Source: an uncultured Burkholderiales bacterium
GTDB taxonomy: Bacteria; Pseudomonadota; Gammaproteobacteria; Burkholderiales; Burkholderiaceae_E
Direction of reading: 5' to 3'
Assembly: GCA_903831925.1 (NCBI GenBank)
Contig: CAIKZV010000529.1
Location: 1-6,056 of the forward strand
Length of the DNA stretch: 6,056 bases
The notes under the pieces were generated by a model. The model was given only the letters and a program-made list of their open reading frames with translations, made no database searches and was not told the DNA's origin. This document shows, piece after piece, positions 5,759 to 6,056 of this stretch. The position numbers and the translations under genes were made by a program. Numbering within the stretch: the stretch's first letter is position 1; the number at the start of each line of letters is the position of its first letter.

Positions 5759-6056
5759 AAAACAGTTCGACCGAGCCCGCGTCAACCACTCGCTGGGCCA
5801 CGGGACACGGACGGACAACCCATTGGACTTCGCAACCTTCTTCTTCGCCGCTCAATGCCAGATTTCCGAGGCATTCGGTCACCGACGCGAGTCGTCGGCG
5901 CGAGTGGGTAATCAGTTGCGATGCCATATCCTCGAATTGGAGTGCGGTCATGGCGCGACGCATCTCAGTCAGCAGCACATCGCGCTCCTGGCTTGGCGGC
6001 AGGTCGGCCTGACTGCTGACGGCATGGGAGAAGTGCGCTGACAACTGCGTCACAGC
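5757..6056 (-). CDS. Small helical protein with a CheZ-like phosphatase motif (5' end cut by window edge)
   Basis: The frame is open from the right edge to a TAG at 5759-5757, showing the last 99 codons. A GTG at 6053 could be the start, but no upstream in-frame stop is visible, so the gene probably extends beyond the window. The visible part is mostly amphipathic helix. It carries A-L-Q-F-E-D-M-A-S-Q-L-I, residues 37-48 counted from that GTG. This lines up with F-Q-D-L-T-G-Q-V-I of E. coli CheZ, placing Asp42 and Gln46 at the positions of CheZ Asp143 and catalytic Gln147. The tail ends G-S-V-E-L-F, hydrophobic and acidic with a terminal Phe, reminiscent of the CheY-binding tail of CheZ. The gene ends 16 bases before cheY. 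A CheY-P phosphatase or CheY partner is the favoured reading. It is inferred from one short motif and context, and a structural helical-bundle protein remains possible. Confidence 0.75.
   Translation of the reverse strand, partial: AVTQLSAHFSHAVSSQADLPPSQERDVLLTEMRRAMTALQFEDMASQLITHSRRRLASVTECLGNLALSGEEEGCEVQWVVRPCPVAQRVVDAGSVELF

Noticed and set aside
5306..5911. Plus-strand frame opposite cheY and the CheZ-like gene
   Set aside because: It spans two unrelated minus-strand genes and their gap, and nothing in the translation looks like a real protein.
1..6056. A wholly new defence, mobile or biosynthetic system
   Set aside because: Every gene except the right-edge one belongs to a well-known chemotaxis family in a familiar order, and I saw no insertion sequence, CRISPR, attachment site or RNA gene.

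Overview
The window is a single block of chemotaxis genes, all on the minus strand, so transcription runs from high to low coordinates. The composition is GC-rich with strong third-position bias. Two features suggest a motile betaproteobacterium, perhaps of the Rhodocyclales or Burkholderiales type: the order cheY-cheA-cheW-mcp-cheR-cheD, and a receptor with an E. coli-like (Tsr-type) signalling hairpin ending in DWEEF. That placement is an inference from gene order and protein style, not from a search.

Layout in transcription order: (1) 6056-5757, the 3' part of a small helical protein with a CheZ-like F-E-D-M-x-x-Q motif, cut by the right edge; (2) 5740-5375, a single-domain CheY; (3) 5357-3252, the histidine kinase CheA with all its domains (P1, P2-like, P3, P4, P5); (4) 3225-2758, the CheW adaptor; (5) 2703-1228, a methyl-accepting chemotaxis protein (MCP) with almost no periplasmic domain; (6) 1194-337, the methyltransferase CheR; (7) 340-1, the N-terminal part of the deamidase CheD, cut by the left edge. 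Gaps between genes are 14 to 54 bases, and cheR and cheD overlap (ATGA). This fits one polycistronic operon. I see no terminator or convincing promoter inside the window, and no RNA gene, mobile element or CRISPR.

Together these genes encode most of a chemotaxis circuit. The receptor, CheW and CheA form the signalling array. CheA phosphorylates CheY, which acts on the flagellar motor. CheR and CheD, with a CheB expected beyond the left edge, set receptor methylation and amidation for adaptation. The receptor is encoded with Glu, Gln, Gln and Glu at the four positions that match the Tsr methylation sites, so it offers Gln substrates to CheD or CheB.

Most of the window is ordinary chemotaxis machinery. 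The items most worth a second look are the CheZ-like gene directly ahead of cheY, the receptor lacking a ligand-binding domain, and its long Pro/Ala tether carrying a recent 18-base in-frame duplication.
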